From: Haloarculaceae archaeon
GTDB lineage: Archaea; Halobacteriota; Halobacteria; Halobacteriales; Haloarculaceae
Assembly: GCA_007122455.1 (NCBI GenBank)
Contig: SKTU01000072.1
Location: forward strand, 1-34,777
DNA: 34,777 bases
Direction of reading: 5' to 3'
The notes beneath the pieces are model-generated. The model was not told the origin of the DNA. It ran no database searches and saw nothing but the letters and a program-made list of their open reading frames with translations. This document shows positions 7,014-15,161 of this stretch, piece after piece (position 1 is the stretch's first letter; each line of letters begins with the position of its first letter). The position numbers and the translations under genes are program-made.

Positions 7014-10000
7014 TCAGTCCGTCGATAGCGGAATGGCAGCGATCTCCCGCTCGTCGACGAGATCGTGCTCGTTGGTGGCGGTCACGCGGAGCGTGTACGT
7101 CTCATCGGCCGCGAGTCGAACGCCGGGTGGGGCGACCACTTCCTCTCGAAGGGCGCTGTAGCGCGACCCCGAACCGATCTCGATCGCTTTGCGGAGCAGT
7201 AGCTGTTCGTCGCCGTCGCGGAGTTCGATGGTGACGCTCTCCAGTTCGGATCTCGGAGCCTCGGCGCGGATCGCCCCGATCAGCAGCCGCCCGGCCCCGG
7301 GTTCGACGAGGGGATCCTCGATCCGAGTGATTCGCGGCTCGGGACGCTCCCCACGTCCGAGGAGCGCCCACGGGGCTCGCCGGTAGACCACCGCACTGCC
7401 GAGGATGACGAGGAGCGCGAGGCCGCTCTGCCAGAGAACCGCCGTTCCGAGTCCGAACATGTCCAGCGCCTCCTCGACGATCGTCCGGTCGGGACCGACC
7501 CCGACGACCGAGTCGACCTCGGTTCGGGCGCCGAACTCGTCTTCGACCACCACGCCGACCTCGTGATCGCCGGCATCGAGCTGAGTGGTCACCACCTCGC
7601 CGACCAGTTCGGTGCCATCCGGAAACGTCCACGTCGTGGTCGTCTCCCCGACCTCGTTGTCGACGTTCGCGCGCAGCGTCACCGTCCCGTTGTCGGTCTG
7701 GTTTACGAGCTCGACGTCGACCGTCGGTTCGTCGTTGGCGAGCACCTGTCTGCGCTCCGTCGATTGCTGCCCCCCGGCGTCGGTCACCGTCAGGTCGACG
7801 TCGTAGAGTCCGGGCGACTCGAAGACGTGGGTGAACTCGATCTCCTCGGCGGTCGATCCTTCGGAGATCTCCCACTCGTAGGTAACGTCGGATCGCTCGA
7901 AGACGCCGAACACCGAGACACTCGACGTTCTGACCTCGAAAACGACGCGGTCGTCCGTCTCCTCGACGACCGTCGTCGGGAGCAGCTGCCAGCCGTCGTC
8001 GGTCCGGTGGCCGACGGCAGCGTCGGTCGGCGAGTCGATCCGGTCCCGGTCGATACTGAATCGGACGGTCGCGGGCTCGCCACGGAACTCGTCGGGAACG
8101 TCGACGCGAACCGCCTCAACGAGCGTCTCCTCGGCCGCGACTGCCGCTCTGGAGCTGACGGTCGATCGCGCCCCCGAGATTGCTGCCGGGTCGCCGGCGA
8201 TCGCCACCGCGGTGTCGGCTCCGACGGCGTACTGCTCGTCGCCGACAGTGACCGATCGTTCCCCCTCTATCTCGAGTTGTCGGTCGGCTCCGGCATCGAT
8301 GTCGACGATCGCCCGCGGCGGTTCTCCGACGGTCTCGCGATCCATCTCGGCGATCTCGTCGTCGGAGACGGGGCTCGTCTCGGTCGGCGGCTGTTCGTCG
8401 GTGTCGAACTCGACGTCGACGTCGATCCCGCTCTCGTCGTCCGCTTCGTCCGCCGGCGGATCTCTCGGTTCGGCTCCCGATCCATCGGGGTCGCTCGGTT
8501 CCGGGTCGTCTTCGTCGTCCGCGACAGGCGCCGTCGCGACGAACTGCGAGAATCCTGGCGTCTCGATCCGGTAGTGGTAGTGGTCGTCCGTCTCCTCGAG
8601 GAACTGCGCGGTGGCGCTCACGTCGACCCACTCGCCGGTGTCGTCGCTGTACCGGTGTAGCGTCACGTCCTCCGGTTCGGCTCCCTCCGGCACCGACTCC
8701 TTCGAGAGCTGGTAGACGATCGAGGTGTTGCCGTACGTCGACCCGGATTCGCCGACGACGTGGTCGATCTCGACGTACTGGATCGGCTCTGTGCCCTCCT
8801 CCGGCTCGTAGGTGGGTCCCCGAGGGTCGGTGTCGTGGTTGACGTTCATCTCGAAGTTGCCGGATCGCAGCGTGTCGAAATGTAGCTCCTCGAATCCGAT
8901 CGCCTCGCCGTCGGTCCGCGGCATCCAAACGTTGACTGCGTGGCTGTCGTCGGCCACGAGGTTGTATCCCTCGACGTTGACGGTCGGATTGCCGACCTCC
9001 TGGACGAGGATGTACGTTCTCGTGTTCGAGAGCCAGACGTTGATCAGCGGCCGGTTGCCGGCGTCGCTGAGGATTCTGAGCTGGGACTCCTTCTTCCCGG
9101 CGGTGAGCGGTTCGAACTCCAGTTCGAAGGTGTGGCTCTCTCCGGGCGCGAGCGTCACTGGCGGCTCTCCGCCGACGATCTCGAAGGAGTCGTGATCGGG
9201 ACCGACGATGTCGCTGCTCTCGATCGTCAGGTCTGCGATCGAACTGTTCTTGTTCCGTACGGTGACGTCCATGACGACGGTCTCGCCGACGTTCACCTCG
9301 CCGAAGTCGACCGTTCGACGGTCGATGCCGATCTCCGCGCCGACCGCGGGACCGGTGACCGGAAGCGACGCCACCGGCCGGGCGGGATCGTTGCTCTCGA
9401 TCTCTATCTCCGCTTCGTGATCGCCGTCGGCTTCGGGCGAAAAGCGGAGTTCGAACGCGTCGGAGCCGCCCGGGTCGATCGAATCCGGGAGCGTTTCGGC
9501 GACGAGATCGAAGGCGTTCCCGCCGTCCCCGACGATCCGCACGTCCTCGATATCGAGCGGCTCGGCGCCGTGATTGCTGACCTCGACAGTCGTCCGGGTC
9601 CGGTCGCCGACGCCGACGGTCGGGAAGACGAGATCGTCGTCCGGCGAGAGCCGAATCTCGGGCGCCTGCCCGGTTCCGCGGAGCGAGACGCTCGTTCGCT
9701 CGTCGTCGCCGACGGCGAATCGAAGCGTCGCGCCGTCGTCGCCGTTGCCGCCGGGGTCGAACGCGACCGTCACGCCGTGTCTCTCCCCCGGTTCGAGTTC
9801 CTCGGGGAGCCCGCCGTCGTCGACGATCTCGAACGCCGAGGAGCCGACGATCTCGGCGCTCGCGACGTCCCCGTTGACGTCGCCGACGTTCTCTATCGTC
9901 ACGCTCCGTTCCTGGCGATCGCCGACGGAGACGTCGCCGAAGTCGACCGATCGGTCCGTCGGGGCGACGGCGCTCTCGACGCCGGTTCCGGTCAGGGAGA

Positions 10001-11864
10001 TCGGTCCGAGCGCCGTCGGGTTGTCGGAGTCGATCTCGAGAGTCGCCTCGTGGGCACCGGCTTCGGTTGGCGAGAACTCGACCGGCACCGATCTCGTCTC
10101 ACCGGGCTGGACGAGGAACTCCCCCTCGGCTGTGTGTTCAAAGGCGTTGGCGTCCGTCCCGGTGATTTCGGCGCGGCTGACGTCCAACGGTGCCGTTCCG
10201 TCGTTACTGATCCGAACGGTCTGACGTCCCGCCCCATTCGTGCTGGTCTCCCCGAAGTCGAGCTCGTCGGCCGACAGCGACGCCCGTGGACCCTCCACGA
10301 CCACCTCCCGGGACGTCGTATCCGTGTTACCGCTGGTGTCGGTCACCGTCAACGTCACGGTGTAGCGGCCGGCTTCGTCGTAGCTGTGCGACGGTGTCGG
10401 GAGGGAGCCAGTCGCTCCGTCGCCGAACTCCCACTCGTAGCTCGCGATCCCGACGTTGTCCGTCGATCGGGTGGCATCCAGTTCGAAGCTCTCGTCGACG
10501 CCGACGGCGTCCGGTACGTCGAGGACGGCCGTCGGTGCGTCCGTGTCCTCGACGGTGATCGTGAAGCTGTCCGTGTCGGTCTCACCGTCGGCGGTGACGG
10601 TTAGCGTTACCTCCCGTTCGCCGGGCTCCTCGAGGACCGCGTCGATCAGCTCGCCGTCGCCGACGTCGTCTCCGTCGACCGTCCATTCGTAGGTGGGATC
10701 GGCGTCGACCGGAACGATCGAGCCACTCGCCCGGAGCTGGACCGACGTTCCGACCTCGACGACGTAGCTGTCCGCGGAGGCGCTGGCGACCAGCGCCGAC
10801 TCCGCGAGGACGTCTGCGGTCGCTTCGTCGTCGTCGCTCCGGACCGCGATCGGAACCCGTTCGGCGTCCGGTCGTGGCTCGGTCTCTCCGGTGAGCGTCA
10901 CCGTCCGACGTTCGCCGGGGGCCAGCTCCACGTCGACGGAGTCGGCGAGCCGATCGTCGACGTCGAGAGCGACAGTCTGGGTCGCTGTCTCGTTGCCGAC
11001 GTTTTCGACCGTCACCTCCACGTCGAACGGCTCGCCCGAAGTGACGTTCTCGGGGGAGTCGACGATGCCGACCGCGAAGAACGGCTCGTCGGCCGACTGG
11101 ACCGTGACCGTCCGCGTTTCGTTGTCGTCGTTCGTTCTGACGGTGAGTTCCCGCTGGCCGACGTGGCTTCCGTCGGTTTCGTACCCGAAGCCGACGGTTC
11201 CGCTCTCGTCGGCGGCGAGTTCGATCTCCGTCGAGTCGACGAGCTCGCCGCCGACGAGGAACTCGACGCTCTGGGTGCCCCCAGCGTGGCCGGTGTTCTC
11301 GACGTCGGCCTCGAGGGTGATCGTCTCGCCTTCCTCGACGGTGTCGTCGTAGTCGACGATGTCGACCGCGAAGAACGGTAGCGCCGGCTCGTACTCCGCG
11401 TGTACGATGACGCCCGTCCGGAGGGCGTCGTGCGAAACGCTCCCCCTGCTGTCGATGTCGATGCTGACGACCATCCGCTGGCCGGATTCGAGATCGACGG
11501 CGTTCCCCCTCCCCTCGACAGACTGGCCGGTGGCGTCGTCGTACAGCCGGATCACGCCCTCGTTTTCGTGTTCGACCCAGACGGTGACGTTTCGGTCGTC
11601 GTCGTTGACGAGATCGAAGACGCGGTGGTACTCGAAGAGCGTCTCGCGATTGACGCCGGTGAAGTCGACCTCCAGCTGTCCGCCGTCGTCGACGGCGACG
11701 TACTGTCCCGCCGGCCCGTCGTGGGCCTCCATCCGAACCTCGGGTTCACCGTCACCGTCGAAGAGACCGTCCGTCGGAAGCGCTGCCGTCCCAAACACCG
11801 CACCGGCCGGTATCAACAGTCCGAGAACGACCAGCACTGCCGCGGTTTTTGGGGTGAGATTCAT
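7014..11864 (-). CDS. giant multidomain cell-surface protein with CARDB, PKD and choice-of-anchor-D modules
   Basis: A 1616-residue exported protein. In order: a signal peptide (VLVVLGLLIPAGAVFGTAA); an N-terminal domain to about 165 resembling its small secreted neighbours; two CARDB-like domains (about 165-350, EVTVENVGNETATQTV); two PKD domains (about 360-530, SYEWEFGDG with YDEAGRYTVTLTVTD); four or so choice-of-anchor-D/ASPM-like repeats (about 530-960, LDFGETSTNG, VDFGEVNVGE); two PGF-pre-PGF-like modules (about 970-1110, ETPGFSQFVA, and about 1170-1320) separated by a very acidic linker; a last PKD-like pair; one TM at about 1475-1495; and a cytoplasmic C-terminus of about 120 residues. 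A cytoplasmic tail after a single TM means it is anchored by this helix. It is probably a scaffold or adhesin of the surface locus. Confidence 0.85.
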   Translation of the reverse strand: MNLTPKTAAVLVVLGLLIPAGAVFGTAALPTDGLFDGDGEPEVRMEAHDGPAGQYVAVDDGGQLEVDFTGVNRETLFEYHRVFDLVNDDDRNVTVWVEHENEGVIRLYDDATGQSVEGRGNAVDLESGQRMVVSIDIDSRGSVSHDALRTGVIVHAEYEPALPFFAVDIVDYDDTVEEGETITLEADVENTGHAGGTQSVEFLVGGELVDSTEIELAADESGTVGFGYETDGSHVGQRELTVRTNDDNETRTVTVQSADEPFFAVGIVDSPENVTSGEPFDVEVTVENVGNETATQTVALDVDDRLADSVDVELAPGERRTVTLTGETEPRPDAERVPIAVRSDDDEATADVLAESALVASASADSYVVEVGTSVQLRASGSIVPVDADPTYEWTVDGDDVGDGELIDAVLEEPGEREVTLTVTADGETDTDSFTITVEDTDAPTAVLDVPDAVGVDESFELDATRSTDNVGIASYEWEFGDGATGSLPTPSHSYDEAGRYTVTLTVTDTSGNTDTTSREVVVEGPRASLSADELDFGETSTNGAGRQTVRISNDGTAPLDVSRAEITGTDANAFEHTAEGEFLVQPGETRSVPVEFSPTEAGAHEATLEIDSDNPTALGPISLTGTGVESAVAPTDRSVDFGDVSVGDRQERSVTIENVGDVNGDVASAEIVGSSAFEIVDDGGLPEELEPGERHGVTVAFDPGGNGDDGATLRFAVGDDERTSVSLRGTGQAPEIRLSPDDDLVFPTVGVGDRTRTTVEVSNHGAEPLDIEDVRIVGDGGNAFDLVAETLPDSIDPGGSDAFELRFSPEADGDHEAEIEIESNDPARPVASLPVTGPAVGAEIGIDRRTVDFGEVNVGETVVMDVTVRNKNSSIADLTIESSDIVGPDHDSFEIVGGEPPVTLAPGESHTFELEFEPLTAGKKESQLRILSDAGNRPLINVWLSNTRTYILVQEVGNPTVNVEGYNLVADDSHAVNVWMPRTDGEAIGFEELHFDTLRSGNFEMNVNHDTDPRGPTYEPEEGTEPIQYVEIDHVVGESGSTYGNTSIVYQLSKESVPEGAEPEDVTLHRYSDDTGEWVDVSATAQFLEETDDHYHYRIETPGFSQFVATAPVADDEDDPEPSDPDGSGAEPRDPPADEADDESGIDVDVEFDTDEQPPTETSPVSDDEIAEMDRETVGEPPRAIVDIDAGADRQLEIEGERSVTVGDEQYAVGADTAVAIAGDPAAISGARSTVSSRAAVAAEETLVEAVRVDVPDEFRGEPATVRFSIDRDRIDSPTDAAVGHRTDDGWQLLPTTVVEETDDRVVFEVRTSSVSVFGVFERSDVTYEWEISEGSTAEEIEFTHVFESPGLYDVDLTVTDAGGQQSTERRQVLANDEPTVDVELVNQTDNGTVTLRANVDNEVGETTTTWTFPDGTELVGEVVTTQLDAGDHEVGVVVEDEFGARTEVDSVVGVGPDRTIVEEALDMFGLGTAVLWQSGLALLVILGSAVVYRRAPWALLGRGERPEPRITRIEDPLVEPGAGRLLIGAIRAEAPRSELESVTIELRDGDEQLLLRKAIEIGSGSRYSALREEVVAPPGVRLAADETYTLRVTATNEHDLVDEREIAAIPLSTD

Positions 11865-11942
11865 GTACGGCTCACGACCGCCAACGCGAGCGGAGAAGGC
11901 GGCGTTCGCTGCCCTATCGAGGCGTCGGGACGTTCACGCTAC

Positions 11943-12455
11943 TTACGAGCTCTCGTTGGCTTCGATCTGGATGTCGATCTGGAAGCTCTCCGGCGTGTCG
12001 CCGTCGACGTCGATCGCCAGACCGAACTGGGTCGAGCTGCCCGGAGTGAGGTTCTGCTCGGTGAACTCCTCCCTGTCGGCGTCGACGATGGTGACACTGA
12101 CGTCGTCGTCGTCGACGTTCGCGACGCTCACGTTGAGGTCGACGGGGTTGCCGCCGTTGTTGGTCACGTTGACGAGCGGGGTCAGCACGGTTCTCGCGTC
12201 CGGGTTCAGACCGGACGCATCACCGAGTGCACTCTCACTCAGATCGATCGTTGCGGCCCCGTCGTCGGCATCGTTGACCGCACCGGCGCTGATGTCGTCG
12301 GCTTCGCTGATCGCGAGCAGCGCGTTCGCGTCGCCCGTCACGTCGACGGTCGCCGTCCGCTCGGCCTCGACGGTCGAGAACGCACCCGTCCCCGCCGCGA
12401 CCGCGATTCCGCCGAACACCAGTACCAGTACGAGTAGTTTTCCTTTGGGTTTCAT
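11943..12455 (-). CDS. small secreted TasA/DUF1102-like structural protein
   Basis: A 170-residue exported beta-sandwich protein. The signal region is LLVLVLVFGGIAVAAGTGAF, then STVEAERTATVDVTGDANALLAI, the pattern of haloarchaeal DUF1102-type proteins and of SipW-cognate signal peptides. The mature part has a typical strand rhythm (VNVTNNGGNPVDLNVSVANV; SFQIDIQIEANE) and no cysteine. It lies between a related secreted protein (12489) and the giant surface protein, all on one strand with gaps of 33 and 78 bp, so one operon is likely. A role as fibre subunit is inferred from the locus and the fold resemblance; no polymerisation motif can be seen from sequence. Confidence 0.78.
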   Translation of the reverse strand: MKPKGKLLVLVLVFGGIAVAAGTGAFSTVEAERTATVDVTGDANALLAISEADDISAGAVNDADDGAATIDLSESALGDASGLNPDARTVLTPLVNVTNNGGNPVDLNVSVANVDDDDVSVTIVDADREEFTEQNLTPGSSTQFGLAIDVDGDTPESFQIDIQIEANESS

Positions 12456-12488
12456 TGTGATATTGTAGCTGTGTACGTTGTTTGGATA

Positions 12489-13103
12489 TTATTCGGACGG
12501 TTCTCCGAATTCGATCTGAAGGTTGCTCGGGATGTCGTCTTCGTCCCAGTCGCCGACGTTTCCGCCCGGTCCCGCGAGCTTGAATCCGAACGACAGCCAG
12601 TCGCCGGGTTCGAGATCGACGTTTTCAGCACTGTCCACGGGCGTGCGCCCGACTCCCTCGTCGGCAGCCTCGGCGTAGTCATCGTCGCTGGTGTCTGTGC
12701 CGTCGGGCTCTCCACCCTGGAACTGGTTTTTCGCCGAGGTGACGTAGACGCGCCCGGCTTCGCCGTCACTACCGTCGGTTACCCAGTCCACATCCTCGTC
12801 CGAGGTGTCGACTCCCACGAATCGAACGGTTTCGGTTCCGTCGTTGACGATACGGAACACGTCGTTGAACGTGAAGTCGGTACTCACGTTGAGATCCTCG
12901 AACGCGAGCCCGAACTCCCCGTCTTCGATCGTCGCTTGATCGCTAGTCGGTTCGAAGACGAGGAGACCGACGTCGTCGTCCGCGAACTCGACGCTCACGT
13001 CCCGTTCAGCTGTGGCGGCCGAGAACGCACCCGTCGCAACGGCACCGGCACCGCCGGCAACGAGCGTTCCAACCACCGCGAGTGTTGTTCGTCGTGTTGG
13101 CAT
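12489..13103 (-). CDS. secreted TasA/DUF1102-like structural protein, first gene of the surface operon
   Basis: A 204-residue exported protein with a possible Tat or Sec start (MPTRRTTLAVVGTL), then VAGGAGAVATGAFSAATAER, sharing the TGAF-x-AER element with its neighbour. DVSVEFADDDVGLLVFEP follows, then a beta-rich domain (FNDVFRIVNDGTETVRFVGV; PGDWLSFGFKL) close to haloarchaeal DUF1102 proteins. It is likely the promoter-proximal gene of the operon 13103 to 5870. The sequence upstream holds strong dyads (13208-13263) facing the wHTH regulator gene. Whether it is a major or minor subunit cannot be decided. The signal region fits processing by the SipW-like peptidase at 4702; this is inference. 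Confidence 0.78.
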   Translation of the reverse strand: MPTRRTTLAVVGTLVAGGAGAVATGAFSAATAERDVSVEFADDDVGLLVFEPTSDQATIEDGEFGLAFEDLNVSTDFTFNDVFRIVNDGTETVRFVGVDTSDEDVDWVTDGSDGEAGRVYVTSAKNQFQGGEPDGTDTSDDDYAEAADEGVGRTPVDSAENVDLEPGDWLSFGFKLAGPGGNVGDWDEDDIPSNLQIEFGEPSE

Positions 13104-13207
13104 GATATGATATGATTAACAGTATCGCAATGGCACCATACTGGAAGCCATCTCGACGCTGTCTCTATGCTTCCCTACATACCCTACCCCCTTTGTAAGA
13201 CCTACCT

Positions 13208-13239
13208 ACCGGAGAGTTACGAAGTCGTAACGACCCGGT
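13208..13239. promoter_or_regulatory. 32-bp dyad, candidate operator
   Basis: The core GTTACGA-AG-TCGTAAC (13216-13231) is a perfect 7-bp inverted repeat. It is flanked at symmetric 3-nt distances by ACCGG (13208-13212) and CCGGT (13235-13239), again perfectly complementary. The result is 12 matched pairs around one centre, as expected for a dimeric winged-helix regulator. It lies about 105 bp upstream of the secreted-protein operon. Confidence 0.6.
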
Positions 13240-13247
13240 AAAATGTG

Positions 13248-13263
13248 GTTAGGCCCGTCTAAC
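13248..13263. promoter_or_regulatory. second short dyad
   Basis: GTTAG-GCCCGT-CTAAC: a perfect 5-bp inverted repeat with a 6-nt spacer, its centre 32 bp (about three helical turns) from that of the larger dyad. It might be a second half of the same operator region, or chance. Confidence 0.35.
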
Positions 13264-13536
13264 GCGGCTAATCGAGCGTCGAATCTCGGGATACGTTACC
13301 GATGCGCTAGCACCGTCGGCGGGCCGAACGCGAACACGTTCGGCCGTCCTGCCTAACAAAAAACTTAGATATGCCCTGGTGTTACCGGACGATAGTCGGA
13401 GCCGACCGCACCACCGTTAGGGGTTCGGACCGGTCGGTCATCCGTCGGACAGTACCCGCGGCTCTCCCTCCCGGAACTCCGACGCGTCACACGCACGGTG
13501 GGTGTGGGACCGCCGCGTTGACCACTCGATGCAACA

Positions 13537-13614
13537 ATGAGTTCGATTCGCGTCTGGACGACGAAGCTGGTGTGGGGAACTGAACGCCTGTCAGAGACGA
13601 GGGGGGGCGCCTGA
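13537..13614 (+). CDS. possible 25-codon leader ORF
   Basis: ATG 13537 opens a 25-codon frame (MSSIRVWTTKLVWGTERL...) whose TGA ends 2 nt before the GTG start of the next gene. Its last codons contain the G-rich run that could act as ribosome-binding site for that GTG. It could give translational coupling; it could equally be chance. The product is basic and not typical of haloarchaeal proteins. Confidence 0.2.
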   Translation: MSSIRVWTTKLVWGTERLSETRGGA

Positions 13615-13616
13615 GC

Positions 13617-14180
13617 GTGCCGGAAAGCGAAGCGAAAGCGCGCGATGAGCCGCTCACCGATCTCATCTACGACATCCTCTCGGACAAGCGACGCCGATAC
13701 ACGATCCACTATCTCAAGCAGGTCGGCCGCCCCGTCGAGATACGGGAGCTGGCCGAGCAGGTCGCCGCCTGGGAGAACGACAAGCCGATCGAGGAACTCG
13801 ACTCCCAGGAGCGAAAGCGGGTCTACATCTCTCTCTATCAGGGCCATCTCTCGACGCTCGACGAGAAGGGTCTCGTCGACTACGACGCCGATCGCGGCGT
13901 CGTCGAACTGGACGAGGCGTTGAAGGAGACGGAGATCTACCTCGAGATCGTCCCGCCGCAGACGATCCCGTGGAGTCAGTTCTACGTCGGGCTGACGGTC
14001 GCCAACGCGCTGTTTCTCACACTCACGTGGTACGAGGTCGGCGTGCTCGCGGAGCTGTCCTCGGTCGCCGTCGGCGGCGTCGTCCTCGCGTCGTTCGGCA
14101 TCTCGGCGCTCTTTCAGCTGTTCTCCGGCGGGCGGATCCGGATCGGAGACGACGGGCCGCCGCCCGAGCTTCGAAGCTGA
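13617..14180 (+). CDS. wHTH membrane-associated regulator (DUF7344-like)
   Basis: A 187-residue protein. Residues about 10-110 form a winged-helix domain of the haloarchaeal DUF7344 type (LTDLIYDILSDKRRRYTIHY, VEIRELAEQVAAWEN, VYISLYQGHLSTLDEKGLVD, wing VDYDADRGVVEL). Two hydrophobic segments follow (about 125-145 and 148-170), so it is membrane-tethered. The only in-frame start is GTG 13617, preceded by a run of seven G residues that could pair with 16S rRNA. It is divergent from the secreted-protein operon across the dyads at 13208-13263, which makes it the likely regulator of the surface locus. The signal it senses is unknown; the tether suggests envelope status. Confidence 0.8.
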   Translation: MPESEAKARDEPLTDLIYDILSDKRRRYTIHYLKQVGRPVEIRELAEQVAAWENDKPIEELDSQERKRVYISLYQGHLSTLDEKGLVDYDADRGVVELDEALKETEIYLEIVPPQTIPWSQFYVGLTVANALFLTLTWYEVGVLAELSSVAVGGVVLASFGISALFQLFSGGRIRIGDDGPPPELRS

Positions 14181-14237
14181 TCGACCCACAGCGCTCCACG
14201 AAACGCTTTTGCCGGGACTTTCGCACAGTTGCTCACG

Positions 14238-15155
14238 ATGGAGCTGCTCGCGTTCGGCGATCCGCACATCAAGCCGACCGGTGCGACGATCGATTACGAC
14301 GCTCTGGAGATCCCATCGAACGTCGACGTCGTCGTCACGACCGGCGACGTCGTCCACAGAACCGGCCAGGAGGATCTCCGTGCGGGGAGAACGTTCTTCG
14401 AACGGCTCGACGCGGCTGACGTGCCGATCGTGGGCGTTCCGGGCAACCACGACCCGCTCGATCAGTACGACTCGCTCGTCGGCGGTCTCGAGAACGTCGT
14501 CGTCGCCCACGAACGAGTCGTCACCGGCGACGCGTTCACCGACGTCCACCGCGACGCACTCTCCGGTCGTTCCATCGTCGGCTGGGGCTGTGAGCGGTTC
14601 GACTGTAAACCCGAGATACGGCTCACCTCGTTCGAGGCGCTCGATCCCCGCGACGCGGCGAACAGGCGATACGCCGCCGCCGAGGCAGCGAGCCGACTCG
14701 AGGACGCGGTGTTCGACTACGTCACTGGCGACGCCGACCGCACCGAGCTCGAACGACGGCTGGGCGTTCGTGAGGGCGAGCGGCGGGCGTTTCGGGAGCA
14801 GCTATCTCACGCCGAATCACGGTTCGATCGGCTCGATTCGCTGCTCGCGGCCGCACCGGCGCCGACGGTGTTTCTCTCGCACGTGCCGCCGTACAACACG
14901 CCGCTCGATCGTCACCACTCGATCGGCGAGCGTGAGCTCGACCTGGACGGCCTCCACGTCGGCTCGCTCAGCCTGAAGCTCGCCCTCCGGCTCCACTCCC
15001 CAGTCGTCGCGCTCAGCGGGCACTCGCACAACGGCGCGTATCAGGCAGGAATCGACGGGAAGGGCGGCGTGCCTCATCTCCTGAACCTGGATTTCCGCGG
15101 GATCGTGCGGATTCGCGTCGGCTCAGACGGTGCGTTCGGCTTCGAGTTCCTCTGA
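14238..15155 (+). CDS. calcineurin-like metallophosphoesterase
   Basis: A 305-residue dimetal phosphoesterase. All blocks of the family are present: GDPH (Asp8, His10), GDVVH (Asp37), GNHD (Asn70, His71), FLSHVPP, and GHSHNG near the C-terminus. A helical, charged insertion at about 140-195 (RLEDAVFDYVTGDADRTELE...) sits between the metal blocks and is a possible lid or dimerisation element. A frame extended to TTG 14229 exists; ATG 14238 is preferred since family members start at the first strand (MELLAFGDPH), and a TATA-like CTTTTGC lies about 30 nt upstream. It is convergent with the next gene, 6 bp apart. The substrate is not evident; haloarchaeal relatives are annotated only as phosphoesterases. 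Confidence 0.88.
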   Translation: MELLAFGDPHIKPTGATIDYDALEIPSNVDVVVTTGDVVHRTGQEDLRAGRTFFERLDAADVPIVGVPGNHDPLDQYDSLVGGLENVVVAHERVVTGDAFTDVHRDALSGRSIVGWGCERFDCKPEIRLTSFEALDPRDAANRRYAAAEAASRLEDAVFDYVTGDADRTELERRLGVREGERRAFREQLSHAESRFDRLDSLLAAAPAPTVFLSHVPPYNTPLDRHHSIGERELDLDGLHVGSLSLKLALRLHSPVVALSGHSHNGAYQAGIDGKGGVPHLLNLDFRGIVRIRVGSDGAFGFEFL

Positions 15156-15161
15156 TCCGGA

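Larger units (their letters stand above)
13104..13616. promoter_or_regulatory. regulatory intergenic region of the surface locus
   Basis: About 510 bp between divergent genes, markedly AT-richer in its first 270 bp than its flanks. It contains dyads at 13208-13239 and 13248-13263, an A-rich stretch CAAAAAACTTAGATA near 13355-13370 that could be a plus-strand TATA region, and a CTTACAAAG element near 13190-13200 that could serve the minus-strand operon. No convincing long gene lies inside it. Confidence 0.5.

Noticed and set aside
13371-13583. 70-codon frame in the regulatory intergenic region
   Set aside because: Basic, Arg/Thr/Pro-rich product unlike haloarchaeal proteins; no ribosome-binding site or homologue recognised.
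13365-14549. 394-codon minus-strand frame over the wHTH and phosphoesterase genes
   Set aside because: It spans two recognisable plus-strand genes and the regulatory region; its Arg/Asp/Val-rich pattern is that of a shadow.
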